From positions 126,324,493-126,388,492 of the forward strand of contig CM060912.1 of assembly GCA_030737875.1 (NCBI GenBank): 64,000 bases of DNA, in the 5' to 3' direction. This document shows positions 37,465-48,076 of the stretch, one piece after another. The stretch comes from Allium sativum (Eukaryota; Streptophyta; Magnoliopsida; Asparagales; Amaryllidaceae). Within the stretch, counting starts at the first letter, position 1. Each line of letters begins with the position of its first letter. The notes under the pieces are model-generated. The model had not been told where the DNA came from. It did no database searches and saw only the letters and a list, made by a program, of their open reading frames with translations. A program made the position numbers and the translations under genes.

Positions 37465-38596
37465 ATTGGTGCAATCCTGCTGCAACAAGCTCGTCTCTTA
37501 TCTGATCGCGACGCACTGCCATATCAGCGCTGCCTTGATAGCGTTGAGCCGGTGCTAGGTCATTATTGCCTATGTTTCGCACGTCGTTGTATTCTTGTTC
37601 GTACTCATCTGGAATTTTATTTGGATCATCGTCATACGCCATAAAATCTGGAATTTTATTTCGGAGTATAACAAATTTCTTTTTCCATATTTCGAATGTC
37701 CTCTCAATTGCCATGCGTAAACTTGAATGGTAGAAATTAAAAATTTCATTATGCGATTTTGGTTGATTTGTGGTCATACGAATCTGGGGGATGTGATATC
37801 TAACATTTCGATATGGTGGTATATACCCAGTTGTAAGTGGAAAACAAGAATCCACAACATAATACTGGCCAGGAGGAGGATGAGAAAATCCGGAATTTCT
37901 GTCATTCACGACGGAATTAAAAATTCGACTGTCGTGTGCAGTACCTTCCCATCCAGATACAGCATACGTAAATAGTAAATCGAACGAGCATACAGCCAAA
38001 ATATTCTGTGTAGCGTATCCTTTTCGTCCGATATACGGAACAATACGATCTGGAGGTAAGTGCGCCATAACATGTGTGCCGTCTATTGCACCAATACAAT
38101 TTTTAAAGTACGGATAGTAACGGTTATCATTGCTAATTTCAGCAGGAATTGAGTTAAATTGAGAATCAACCGGTTTTATAATAGCAGTAGATAATACTAG
38201 AACGACATTCAAAACAGCATGAAAATAATGAAAGATTGTGCACCCTGACCTTTGAAATCTTTCAGCCACTTGTCTGTTCGAATTAGCAGTGACAATAGTC
38301 CATAAAAATATCCCAACCGCTTCTCGAACAGTAACATTTTCTGAGGTGGTCAATCCGCAACGTTCCAGCCTATCGCATAACGAAAGAAAACATAACCGTT
38401 TCATACGAAACTGCCTTTGACATCTTGTCTGATGACCGTTAAATATGTCGTCTATCCACATCAATCCGGTAAACGTCGACGTATGAATCCGGCGTCCTAC
38501 TTCGTTTCGGCGACCATGTATTTACGCTCCAATTAGGACGATATCCTCTAAAGCGTCTGAATTGGAATCACCATCACTTGGAAATGGATTCTCCAT
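37463..38596 (-). pseudogene. HARBI1-like DDE transposase, one in-frame stop
   Basis: From ATG at 38596 (MENPFPSDGDSNSD) the frame runs 377 residues to 37463 and is broken once, by TAA at 38522-38524 after 24 codons. The part after the stop is open from GRRIHTSTFTGL through 333 residues. It contains DD(E): Asp in CIGAIDGTH (first catalytic residue), SGWEGTAHDSRIF (signature block), Asp in YYVVDSCFPL (second) and Glu in MAIERTFEIWKKKF (third), counted as D128, D205 and E254 in the frame after the stop. The downstream in-frame ATG at 38461 (MWIDDIFNGHQTRC) could restart translation with only the acidic N-terminus lost. A TATA box complement lies at 38664-38670. Function would be cut-and-paste transposition in the nucleus. 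Confidence 0.9.
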
Positions 38597-38802
38597 TGTA
38601 AGAAAAAGTGGAAGAAGGGGAGTTGGAAGAAGGTGTGTGGGAAGTAGAAGAGCGGAGAGATCATATATAAGGGTTGGACTTTGAGCCGTTGGCAAAACGA
38701 CTCAAAACAAGCCGTTGTTCAACGGACGCGTTGGATGCGTCCGACGCGTCCAACGCATCCGTTTGACAACGGACCGTTTTGAGTCCAAAGAGCAGCCCCT
38801 TG

Positions 38803-39094
38803 AATAAAACAGCAAGTCTTCATACTAGAACATGTACCGAAAATCAACGAGCAAAACCCAAATCTACAAATTTTGGGAGACTTAAAGCAATGAAGTCAAA
38901 AGATGTCTTCTTGATTAGTTAGGCATTACAACCGATTAAACAGAGTATCAACTCATCACAACCTCATCTTACTCGTAACCCTTCCAATCAAATCACGTAA
39001 CATTATATCCCTCCCTCTTCCAGTAATCCAATCCCCTAAAACAAACAGCAAAATATCAAGAAAGAAATCAATATATTCATCAAGAAGGCGATCA
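38803..39094 (+). promoter_or_regulatory. Upstream region of the F-box-associated gene
   Basis: Only 292 bases separate the Harbinger element from the start codon, so the original promoter is either this short stretch or lies beyond the transposon. The sequence becomes C- and A-rich towards the ATG, as a leader would be. No clear TATA box is seen. Confidence 0.4.
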
Positions 39095-40057
39095 ATGGCA
39101 TTACCCAACGCTAAAGATCAAGGCTTCGGCACTTACCGCCATGGCCATTCAACAGCAGGCATCTTCTTCCAAAACCACCACGAACACAACAACAACAGCA
39201 ACACTACTGCTTGCATATACATTTTACATCAACAATTCAGCCCTCACCACCTACTCCACCCTCACGGCCCCTTCCCTGAAACCTTCACCGTCCTGTCTTC
39301 TTCAAACGGTTACATCCTTTGCCGCTGCACCTACACATTCTCCTATTATTTCATAATGCACCCAAACTTCAGAACTTCGTACCTTCCTTACCCTCATAGA
39401 CCACATCACATCTCATCCCCCGCAGTTATTTCCTTCGCCCACGACCATACTTTATACATTAGTTGCGTGATCTACGAAGGGGGTGGCACCTACACCTTCG
39501 ATGTGTACCATTCGTATTACGGATGGCTGCCAAGAGTGTGCGGTCTTCATATCAAGCCAGTGTATGGAAGAGTACGGTTAAACTCAGGTGTTTCGTCGTA
39601 TAGGTATGCCTATTGGCTTACTGATGGGTTTAGGCCAAGGTGTATTATGTTTGACCCACGTCATTGTGTAGTAGAGTTTAAGGATAGAAACTTCCCTGTA
39701 TCTGAAAATTCATCAGGAATGAAGCTACAACTTGGAAGAATCTTGGGTGATGTCCATATGGCTGTTGTCAATGGTCTTTTTGGGAGGTTCTTTATTCTGA
39801 AGGGTAATGGGGAATGGGAAGATTTGGGCATTGTTTTAAGATTAGTTGGGTATTTTGAAGAGAATGAGGAGGTTGTGCCTTTCAGATTCGAAAGCCATAA
39901 GTTTGAGTTTGTGTATTGTGTAGGAGGTGCAAGGTTAGTGTTGATAGAAAGCAATGATGTGACTGGTGTGCTGAGGGAGGTTGATCTTCCATTCTCGGAT
40001 CTGATATTGGCTGGAAATAAATTTGATGTTGGAAATTCAGTTCCTTATGCTCCTTGA
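39095..40057 (+). CDS. F-box-associated-domain protein lacking an F-box, single exon
   Basis: This 320-residue frame is the only convincing host gene. The start ATG at 39095 has a good plant context (GATCAATGGC). Residues about 15-60 are rich in His, Asn and Thr (NHHEHNNNSNTT; HHLLHPHGP). From residue about 70 the order of motifs follows the F-box-associated propeller-like domain: NGYILC with a following YYFIMHPNFR, a strand set with TFDVYHSYYGWLPRV, YWLTDGFRPRCIMFDPRH, the LPxP-like NFPVSEN, LGRILGDVHMAVVN, then EWEDLG and a C-terminal FVYCVGGARLVLIES. Proteins of this type recruit substrates to SCF ubiquitin ligases through an N-terminal F-box, but I see no F-box here or in the 300 bases upstream. 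It may be a truncated family member, a stand-alone substrate adaptor, or the second exon of a gene whose first exon lies beyond the Harbinger element. Codon use and GC content differ clearly from the surroundings. Confidence 0.75.
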   Translation: MALPNAKDQGFGTYRHGHSTAGIFFQNHHEHNNNSNTTACIYILHQQFSPHHLLHPHGPFPETFTVLSSSNGYILCRCTYTFSYYFIMHPNFRTSYLPYPHRPHHISSPAVISFAHDHTLYISCVIYEGGGTYTFDVYHSYYGWLPRVCGLHIKPVYGRVRLNSGVSSYRYAYWLTDGFRPRCIMFDPRHCVVEFKDRNFPVSENSSGMKLQLGRILGDVHMAVVNGLFGRFFILKGNGEWEDLGIVLRLVGYFEENEEVVPFRFESHKFEFVYCVGGARLVLIESNDVTGVLREVDLPFSDLILAGNKFDVGNSVPYAP

Positions 40058-40490
40058 GAAGAAGCCTGAAGTTCTTACGGTTATAGAGATGAGTTCTTGA
40101 TTTTTCTTTGTTTAGTATATTTGATTACTGCTAATTCTTGGTTTTCTTGTAATTACATTTCTTGATTGAAATTTACGAATTGGAAATATGAGGACTTTTC
40201 TGTTTTACCGTGTGAAATGGAATCATGTTTTTTTTACCATGCATGCATGCAGTACACTTACAATTTTAAACTGCATCATGAAGTTTTATAGTCGGCAATA
40301 TAAAATAACCAAAACTATACCAAATCTGAACTATTCGAAAATTCCTTAACTTCAAATTCATACTCGATTTGAATTCATAAACGATTCAGTTTCTATAGCA
40401 AACCCGCCCGACCTCTGTAGCAAACTTATCTTTTAGAAATCGCAGGTAAAAGACCCTAACCATTTTTTTTTATTTTTTTTTCCCTTTTCT
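40058..40490. other. 3' flank of the F-box-associated gene
   Basis: This is AT-rich and non-coding. It probably contains the 3' untranslated region in the first 150 bases. A GCATGCATGCATGCA run lies at about 40240. Confidence 0.4.
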
Positions 40491-41031
40491 TGCAATCTAC
40501 ACTTAATCTCTACCAAAAATGTAAATTTCTAGGTCAAAATACTATACATATTAACGATTTATTTCATAAATAAAAGTTTTCTATTGATATATTTATGAAT
40601 ATCGGTGATTTATGCTCTGAATTGTGGAAGTTGCTTTCACGTATTAGTTACTTTCGTGAATCCGTACAGTTAATTTTTTTTGTACATACAATAGACTGAT
40701 TCACTTTCATATTAAGCTTGAACATATATAGATCCAGTTTTACAAAAAAAGGTTAATATATTCATGTAATAGGTAATCTATGCATTATGCATGTGTTTTT
40801 TTATTTCACATTTGATTATTTTTCGCACGTAATAGATAATTTATGGAAAATTATAATGCTTTTTAAAAATAAATTGTATATATAGTCTAAATGCAGTTTG
40901 TTCTTATAAAACCTTTTGATACTAAAAAAAGATAACAAGAAAATAGTGCTATGGACAAAGTTATAGACTTTTCAGTCGTAAGAACTGCCTGCTGAAATTT
41001 TATTTTATAGGGCAAATCGTCAGATTTTAGG

Positions 41032-41180
41032 TATCAGTTTTACAATTTGCATGATATCAGAGTTTGACTATTAGTTTTTAAGTATCAGTTTTACATTGTG
41101 CATGGTGTCAGAATTTAGCTATCGGTTTTTAAGCATCAGTTTCACGGTGTGTATGGTATCAATTTTACAGTGTGTATCAT
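41032..41180. repeat. 51-bp minisatellite, about three units
   Basis: TATCAGTTTTACA starts at 41032 and 41083, CATCAGTTTCAC at 41134, then a partial unit starts at 41157. The period is exactly 51 bases between full units. It has no counterpart in the related block at 45150-46390, so it arose after that duplication. Confidence 0.8.
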
Positions 41181-41811
41181 CCTTGGTAATAAACTTTTGG
41201 TGGGTTGCCCTTGAATTTAAAAAAGTTACGAGGTTTGTCCTTCATAGTAAAACCATCAAAAGATAAATAGGTTTATCTTCCTCAAAAGATAAATAGGTTT
41301 ATTTTTAAAAAAAAAACTGATATTTTTTTGTACAAGAAGATAAAAACATTTGCTTTCTAAATAAAAATATATTTATCTATTAGTTTTTAACTTAAAAATA
41401 GTGTTAAGGTATTATGATATACGTGTTTTTAACATGTTTACGTTTTTAAGCACTTAGGAAACAATCAGACAAAAAAGATAAATAGATTTACCATTTTAGA
41501 AGATTAATGTTTTCTTCTATAAAAAGGAAATAAATATTAGTTCTATACTAAAAATATTGTAATTTTTTTATACATTAGATGTTTTAACACATTTATCTTT
41601 TAAAATAAGTAAAATATTTGTATTATGCAAAAACACAGAACAAAAAGATAATAAGAATTGTCTTTTTTGATGAGTAATGTCTTTACACAAAATCATATGT
41701 ACAAGTTTGCCTTTTACATAAAAGTATTGTTAAATTATTAAGGGAAAATGTTTTAACACATTTATTTTTTAAATTGTTAATGTTTTTTAAGGTAGGATAG
41801 GAGTTATCAAA

Positions 41812-42314
41812 GGGTGCGTCTATTAACACCCCTCTGTTTGCTCTTCACCCCCCACTAATTAGAAAATAAAATGCACACCCCATCATTTCCTCTTCTAACC
41901 CCGTTTAATCCAAAAATGCCCTTACTGTATTTTCATCCTTATTTTTTTTCCCTTTATCTGGTTTTCAGCTTGCAACGAACTCCGTCTCAAAATATACATA
42001 ATGATGCACATCGATGACAGTACAATTTTTAAAATTTTAATTATTGTTTTAATTTTTTCTAACCATTATTTTTATTTTTTACCCTTTTTTTTTTAAAAGA
42101 GCATGTACAGTAATGATTTTAAATTTTAAATTATTGTTTGCAATTTAGCCTTGAATAACTATGTATGTGTATGACTTATATTATTATTTTTTAGTTATCG
42201 TACAACATTAGACAAGTTATATAATCGGCTATTAAAGGGTAAATTTGGAAATAAGATTCTAAAATTATAATTGGGGGGTGAAGAGCAAACTATGGGGTGC
42301 AAATAGCTAAACCC
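41812..42314. mobile_element. Mutator-type MITE, 503 bp, perfect 9-bp target duplication
   Basis: GTTATCAAA stands at both 41803-41811 and 42315-42323. Between them the ends form a 42-bp inverted repeat, starting GGGTGCGTCTATTAACACCC on the left and GGGTTTAGCTATTTGCACCC on the complement of the right, both running into TTTGCTCTTCACCCCCC. The duplicated block at 46115 (GTTGTCAAAAAAGA) is the empty site. The 9-bp duplication and long inverted repeat fit Mutator-like elements. The interior is AT-rich with no frame. Confidence 0.9.
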
Positions 42315-42346
42315 GTTATCAAAAAAGACAAACAAGTTTATCTTTT

Positions 42347-43092
42347 TGGTTCACTTCAGAGTTTTCCACTGTTAATGGCGACAAGGGGCATCCTTTTCTG
42401 TTTCTTTGCAACCATCACCCTTCCCATCTATTTCTTCGCTGCTCTCTTCCTCCCTTTCTTTTAATTCCCTTGCTTTTGCCTGCGTAGTGGGTACTGTGAA
42501 TCGCGTTTACTTCGTACAAATCTAACCCTATACACCTAATTTCCCTTATTTTCCTTAGACCCTCACGTACTCAATTTCATTTTCTTGTGCTCACAACTGT
42601 CGTCCCTTCCTACCCCGTGGCATGGTGGACCTCCTGTGATTTTTTCTTTTAGAATTTCCTATGCTCCATGTTGGTAGATCTATAGAATTCCATGATGTAC
42701 GATGCCCTATAATGTGCAACTCGAGGGTTCCTGGTGAGTTTGATCTATTCATTGCCAAGTGATTTTATGTCCAATGTTGTTTGGCCTGTGCCAGGAGGGT
42801 TAGGGATAGCTCTGGTGTTCGATGGCTCTATTGTGCAGTTATGTTGGGCTGTGCTTTCCTGAGCTTCTTTAGGCTCATGTGATGCACTCATGTCATTAAC
42901 TCTTGTGATGTCTTTATGTTATTTCTGTTGTGTGATTTTTTTGGCTATGTCATGTTTTGTTTGTTTGTCTTCGAACTGATTTGTTTTTGGTCCTCTTCCC
43001 TGCGCGGAAGTTTACTTTGTAGTAGATACCTTAGTTGTATATCTCCTATTATCCTTGTGTTTATAATTTAGATATAATAAAAAAAAAGTGTT
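42347..43092 (+). mobile_element. Probable LINE 3' fragment ending in an A-tract
   Basis: About 745 bases of less AT-rich sequence interrupt the tandem block. The matching sequence on both sides resumes at about 43120. It ends GATATAATAAAAAAAAAG, as non-LTR retrotransposon tails do, and has T/G-rich sequence typical of a LINE 3' untranslated region. No reverse transcriptase frame is present. A retroposed transcript of another origin is possible. Confidence 0.4.
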
Positions 43093-43186
43093 AAAGATCA
43101 CTTTAAAAACCGGCCGGTCTTGCCAAAATATGTTACGATTTTTTAAATTACAAACAAGTGGACCAAAAAGATAAATAGGTTTACTG

Positions 43187-43361
43187 TTGTATCATATTGG
43201 AATATTAAGGATGAGTACGCTTAATGCGAGGGACATTATTAAAATTTCCAAGATATGTGAAGCCTATAAATAGAGAGATTATTTGTGTTGTAGAAGTACC
43301 TGAACTAATTATTAATTTCTTCTTTCCATTATTCTTCTGTTTTTATTTTTGTTTTATAACA
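43187..43361 (+). repeat. Copia-type LTR, 175 bp, with TATA box
   Basis: It runs from TGTTGTATCA to TTTTATAACA, a TGTT...AACA inverted end pair. TATAAATAGAGAG lies at about 43265. It is followed directly by CGTTATCAGAAC, which resembles the TTATCAG-type start of the interior in some plant copia elements. The five bases before it are TTTAC. The interior that follows (43362-43919) has ATGGATAATG (about 43528) and no longer frame, so the element is truncated. Confidence 0.5.
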
Positions 43362-43919
43362 CGTTATCAGAACTAGGCTTTATATTGTAATAGTGTTCAA
43401 TTAGATTAGTTTTTTTCTTACGTTATATGTATAGTTGATTCACCGTTGACTAGCTCCATACGTCTTTGTTTTTTTTTTAACCTAGTAGATATCTTTTTAT
43501 TTATTTATTCGTATGCAGACCTAGTATAATGGATAATGATCTTTCATTTTTCAGGGAGGCCTCATTCAATTTTTATTAGTTACTATATACATTTGTAAAA
43601 TATAAACAATGTCCTTTTTTCCTTTTTTATCTTTGAATATAGATACAACAATCTACCTAAAGCTTGCAATATACTCATTTTGCATTGGAATTTAAAGTTA
43701 TCCACTATGTTACATATTTCCACGAAATATCTTCTTATTCACATGCATGTTTCTGTTTGTAATATTGTTTTACATTTTAATTTCTTTCTCTAGAAAAGAC
43801 TGCATAATGCCTACTTTATTTTTATTCTAAAATTAGTTTGATGTACCATCTCATTTTTTAATATATATAGTTAGAGACCATGCACTAAGATGTAGAAAAA
43901 TTCGTTTTGATATGTTGTA

Positions 43920-45145
43920 TGTAACGCCATACCCTGGGACCCAGCCTAATAAAGAGCAATATAGGGTAATACTGATTATTAGATCGGGGAATAGGGCTAG
44001 TTAGGAGCGACCACCTGTAATCTTGTATTAGACGAGTGTCAAATGCATCGGTTGAGTGTATAATTTTTTTTTTCACACTTCAAGTCAACGTACTCAATTC
44101 TTTTAATATAAAACTACGATGACTAAGGATCATATTCAGAACAAACTACATCACATTACAAATAGTAGATCATAGAACAAAATTCATATGGATACAATAA
44201 TAGAATACATGCACATGTTAACTCGAATCGTTTCACATGAACTATACACAAATACAACATGTCCCTGTAGAATAAAAACATGAATATTAAGAATACTCTA
44301 CTGGTCATCTAAGACAATAGCTCCAAGAAAGATACTCCAAGATGGGTCAGCTAACCACAAATCAAAGGTAAGCTGTAATCGAAGATAACCCGGTCTGACC
44401 TGATGTACATTACTTAGTCTAACTTGAAAAGATTATTAGTATATAATAAGATGTGGATAAAGGAAGTATTCCTTTATGTCCTAAAGGAATGAGATCATGT
44501 AAGTTTCCACAAGATAAAAGGGATAATGCACAAGACTTCACTAATGAAGTACACATGGAAAGTAGTTTCACTTGACATAACATTTCCTTCCTCAAAAGCC
44601 ACAAAGGCCACCGAAACACAAAAACTCATTTAAAAGTTTAAACCACATAAATGAGATAACCATATGCACACACAAGAACCTTAGAATAACTTGAAGCAAT
44701 ATGTATATAATAACAATAATTTCGAAATGGTGGAATCAGCTATAAACACAATAAAACACCGGATTGTTGGATCCAACCACCAGAGGGGAAAGTCCAAGCT
44801 ATGCCAACATATATAACACCATAATGGCTCAAAACTTCGCTAGTATATAAAAGGTACCTTATAAGATGACCTAAAGGTCATATCATCGTATTGACCTGAA
44901 GGTCCACCTAATTGACCTAAAGGTCAAGTACTAACGAACATATAGGAACATGTCATAGGCTCTTAGCCGGTAACTTGAATAGTGGTAACTGTGTGTTCCA
45001 TACCACACGTTCTTACTAACCTCTAGTCACTTCAGCAAGGGAAAAAGAAAACATAGAAACACGAAAATCACAATAGCTTCGAATGAACAACTCTGAAATC
45101 AACCGAAATAATAAACCAGTGTGCCCCATACCACACTATTTATAA
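43920..45145 (-). repeat. LTR-like fragment of unassigned family
   Basis: It begins TGTAACGCC, the type of end seen in the gypsy LTRs here, and interrupts AT-rich repeat sequence. The related duplicated sequence starts again near 45155. It lacks the CAGCGGAA motif and the paired stem-loops, so it is not G1-G5. No partner LTR or coding sequence is visible. The right limit is inferred. Confidence 0.4.
44867..44926. repeat. Three TGACCTAAAGGTCA palindromes in 60 bp
   Basis: Copies lie at 44867-44880, 44892-44905 (TGACCTGAAGGTCC) and 44913-44926, spaced 25 and 21 bases. Two are perfect 14-bp palindromes. Confidence 0.85.
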
Positions 45146-45154
45146 TCTGTGCTT

Positions 45155-46390
45155 CATCTCTACCAAAAACTTAAATTTATAGGTCAAATTACTATACATA
45201 TTAGCAACTTATTTAAAGAATAATTTTTTTATTGATATATTTATGAATTTTTTAGATTTACGCTCTAAACTAGGGAAGTTGCATTTGCGTATTAGCGATT
45301 TATTTGATGCATACTAGTTTCGCTTACATCGGGTACAACTTGTTTCTTTTCTTCTTCTCGTGAATCCTTGCAGTTACTTTTTATAGACATACAATAGACC
45401 GGTTCACTTTCATATTTAGTTTGAACAACATAGATCAGGTTTTACAGAAAAAGTTAAGGTAATTTATGCATGTGTTTTCCTGGTTTCACATTTGATATTT
45501 TTTTTGCACGTAATAGGTAATTTATGAAAAAATTATAATGCTTTTTAAAAATAAATTGTATTTATAGTCTGAATGTAGTTTGTTCTTATAAAACCTTTTG
45601 GTATCAAAAAAGATAAATAGGTTTACCTTTTTAAAAAACTGATATATTTTTATACAAGAAGATATAAACATTAGCTTTCTATATAAAAATACATTTACCT
45701 ATCAGTTTTTACCTTAAAATAGCGTTAAGGTGTTATGCTATACATGTTTTTAATATGTTTATTATTTTAAGCACTTAGGAAACTACTAGCCAAAAAAAAA
45801 AAATAGATTTATCATTTTAAACGACTGATGTTTTCTTCTACACAGGATAAAAATATGGTTCCCTACTAAAAATATTGTAAATTTTTTATGCATTAGATAT
45901 TTTAACACATTTTTCATTTAAAGTAACATATTTGTATTATGAAAAAACAAAGAAGAAAAGGATAAAAAGAGTCTTTTTAGATGAGTAATATCTTTACAGA
46001 AAATCATATTTGCAGTTTCGTTTTTTAACATGAAAGTATTGTTAAGTTATTAAGGAAGAAATGTTTTAACACATTTATCTTTTTAAATTATTAATACTAT
46101 TTAAGGTAGGATAGGAGTTGTCAAAAAAGATAAATAAATTTATCTTTTAAAACAGATAATGTATTTTTATACAAAAACATTAGTTTTTTTTACTTAAAAT
46201 ATTGTTAAAATATTACGCAAAATATTGTTTTTTCTCTACTACAAAACAAGCAGACAAAAAGATAAATGCATTTGTCTTTGTAAACAATTATAATTTTTCA
46301 GTAGAAGATTTGAATATTAGCTTTTTAATTAAAGTTTTTTAGTAGACTTATTTTTTTACTCATTCAACCAAATTTGCATGCAATTCTAAG
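45155..46390. repeat. Degenerate duplicated block 2
   Basis: This is the second copy of the sequence at 40490-43186. Near-palindromic GATAAATAGGTTTACC-type motifs lie at 45607, 45794, 45956, 46122 and 46256, with spacings close to those of block 1. It lacks the Mutator MITE and the LINE-like insert. Confidence 0.65.
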
Positions 46391-46678
46391 AACAATGTAT
46401 CACCTTCTTCCACTGTGAAACTGTAGGTTAAACTACCTCTGAATTAGATCATCCCTACACTCACATCCTACTCTCAACAGCCTACAGAGCCCCACCTGCA
46501 CTTGTTGCTCCTAACTCAACTGTCAGCTTATCTAATAACCCATCCTCTAAAGTTAGTGAACTTGCCATCCTCACCACAGTCGTTGGCTCTTCCAATAAAA
46601 CAAAGAATTTTTCTCAAACTCTCCACTTTCTAATGCTATTCCAGGATATAGTGAGATAAAAGCTCTAGTTATGATAAG
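46391..46678. other. Unassigned 290-bp flank of G4
   Basis: This is less AT-rich than its left neighbour. One frame (about 46470-46660) is open for about 65 codons and reads THILLSTAYRAPPALVAP onward, rich in Ser and Thr. I do not recognise it; a fragment of a retrotransposon linker or a host exon is possible. The bases ATAAG at 46674-46678 should be the G4 target-site copy. Confidence 0.35.
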
Positions 46679-47488
46679 TGTAACACCCCACCTCTGCCAG
46701 GGTCACTCTTGCAAGTACACCAGCTTTGGAGGGGCGTTAAACGGGGTAAACATGCATGAAGATATCACAAGACAGAACATATAAGTAAACAGAGTAGATA
46801 AAGCAGCGGATAAAATTACTATTTCAAAACCATAGTCAAGTTACGTCAAAGTACTTAGTCATCATTTTCCAACAAAACAAAGTCTAGAAAACATAAACTA
46901 AAAATTAACATAAGTAAAGTATTCCCCAAAGATAACAGTAGTGTCGCCATAGCAAAGCTCGAGTCCAAACCGTACATGAGCTATCAGAGAAGCAAGCCAA
47001 AGATCCAAGCTAGGTGCTAATGTTCCCACCCTGAGAACCTTGGGGGGGGGGGGGGACAGAAGAAAAGAAGCGAAAGGAAAACAGGTCAGTCATAAAGACT
47101 GGTAAGTCCTACCTACTATTAGTATAAAAACTAATAAAGTTAACTGGACATGAGAAACCGAGATGAAACATAAGGATGGTAACTAAACTGGCATGGTGAA
47201 TAGTTAACAAGATAGATCAAGTGTGGCATCGCATATACAAAGTTAAGTTGTACCAAGAGTGTACTAGTATTCTAACTGTAACACCCCGAATTTCAATTAA
47301 CACTAATGGTTAGTAATTAAAGTATAATTAATCTCAGATGTGAGAATCAGGGGAAACGGGCTGCGTCATTGCGTTCGTCTCGGAAAATACGCGAAATAGA
47401 GTCCGAGTTTGCGTAAAACGGGTACCGTATGAAAGAGATATGGACGAACGAATTTAGGCAGAAAAACCCGAAACAGGCCAGAAATGCA

Positions 47489-47548
47489 CTGGCGCACTTG
47501 TGAAGTGCGCCAGCACAAAAATACACTGGCGCACTTGGGAAGTGCGCC
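47489..47548 (+). promoter_or_regulatory. Twin palindromes in the G5 5' LTR
   Basis: The first, 47489-47513, has 11-base arms CTGGCGCACTT, loop GTG. The second, 47528-47548, has 9-base arms GGCGCACTT, loop GGG. They lie 164 bp before the TATA box. The arm sequence is unrelated to the GTCGAC arms of G1, G2 and G4. The same pair is at 55017-55076 in the 3' LTR. Confidence 0.85.
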
Positions 47549-48076
47549 CATGTCGGGACAGGAAACCTGCACAGTTTCTAGAGAGTTCTGTGGTTGGGTG
47601 CACCAGTTTGGGGTTTGGGCTTGGTCTTAGGGCTGGTTTCTGGAAGGTTCCGAAATCTAAGGGTCCTAATCTAATTTAGGGTTAATCTAAGGGCCTAAAA
47701 CACTCACCTAATATATAAATACACCCTAATACTACTCTAATTCATACTAAAAATAGAAATGATGCCACCATGCCGCCAAAATCAAACTTGAGAGGAACCT
47801 CCACTAGTTTATGAAGAAAGTTGCAAGCTAATCAACCTCTAATCATCATCTTCTTCTTGTATAGCAACTAGTTCTACTACATAAGTTTGCTAATCTTGGT
47901 TTTGGTGAGTTTCTATCACTTTAATAACCAATTGCTAAATTAAGTAGATGAGATATGATGAGATCATGCGGTTTTGTATGCGGATTTGTGGGTTTTAAGT
48001 CATATGATATGATGTTAGTTTGCTAATCTATGTTTAATGTTAACCCTATGTTTATGCAAGTTAAGTGATGGGTTTT

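Larger units (their letters stand above)
37097..38799 (-). mobile_element. PIF/Harbinger transposon, 1.7 kb, near-complete
   Basis: The ends GGGTGTGTTCTTTGCA (left) and the complement of the right end, GGGGCTGCTCTTTGGA, form an imperfect terminal inverted repeat. The flanks are TTA (37094-37096) and TTG (38800-38802), consistent with the 3-bp TTA target of this superfamily after one change. The element encodes one DDE transposase on the minus strand and has no room for the Myb/SANT second gene usual in PIF/Harbinger, so it would need that partner from elsewhere. It ends 295 bp before the start codon of the F-box-associated gene. Confidence 0.9.
40490..43186. repeat. Degenerate duplicated block 1 with about 165-bp tandem units
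   Basis: The stretch matches 45155-46390 in order, starting at CTCTACCAAAAA and ACTATACATATTA. Inside, a near-palindrome AAAAGATAAATAGGTTTATC plus TTTT recurs (41284, 41474, 41640, 42322, 43167). Net spacings are about 160-190 bases once two insertions are removed. The units have no coding sense. It may be an old satellite-like element or a transposon I cannot name. Confidence 0.6.

Noticed and set aside
37727..37975. Plus-strand frames opposite the Harbinger transposase (also 37337-37644)
   Set aside because: Shadows of the minus-strand transposase, whose motifs and catalytic residues are clear.
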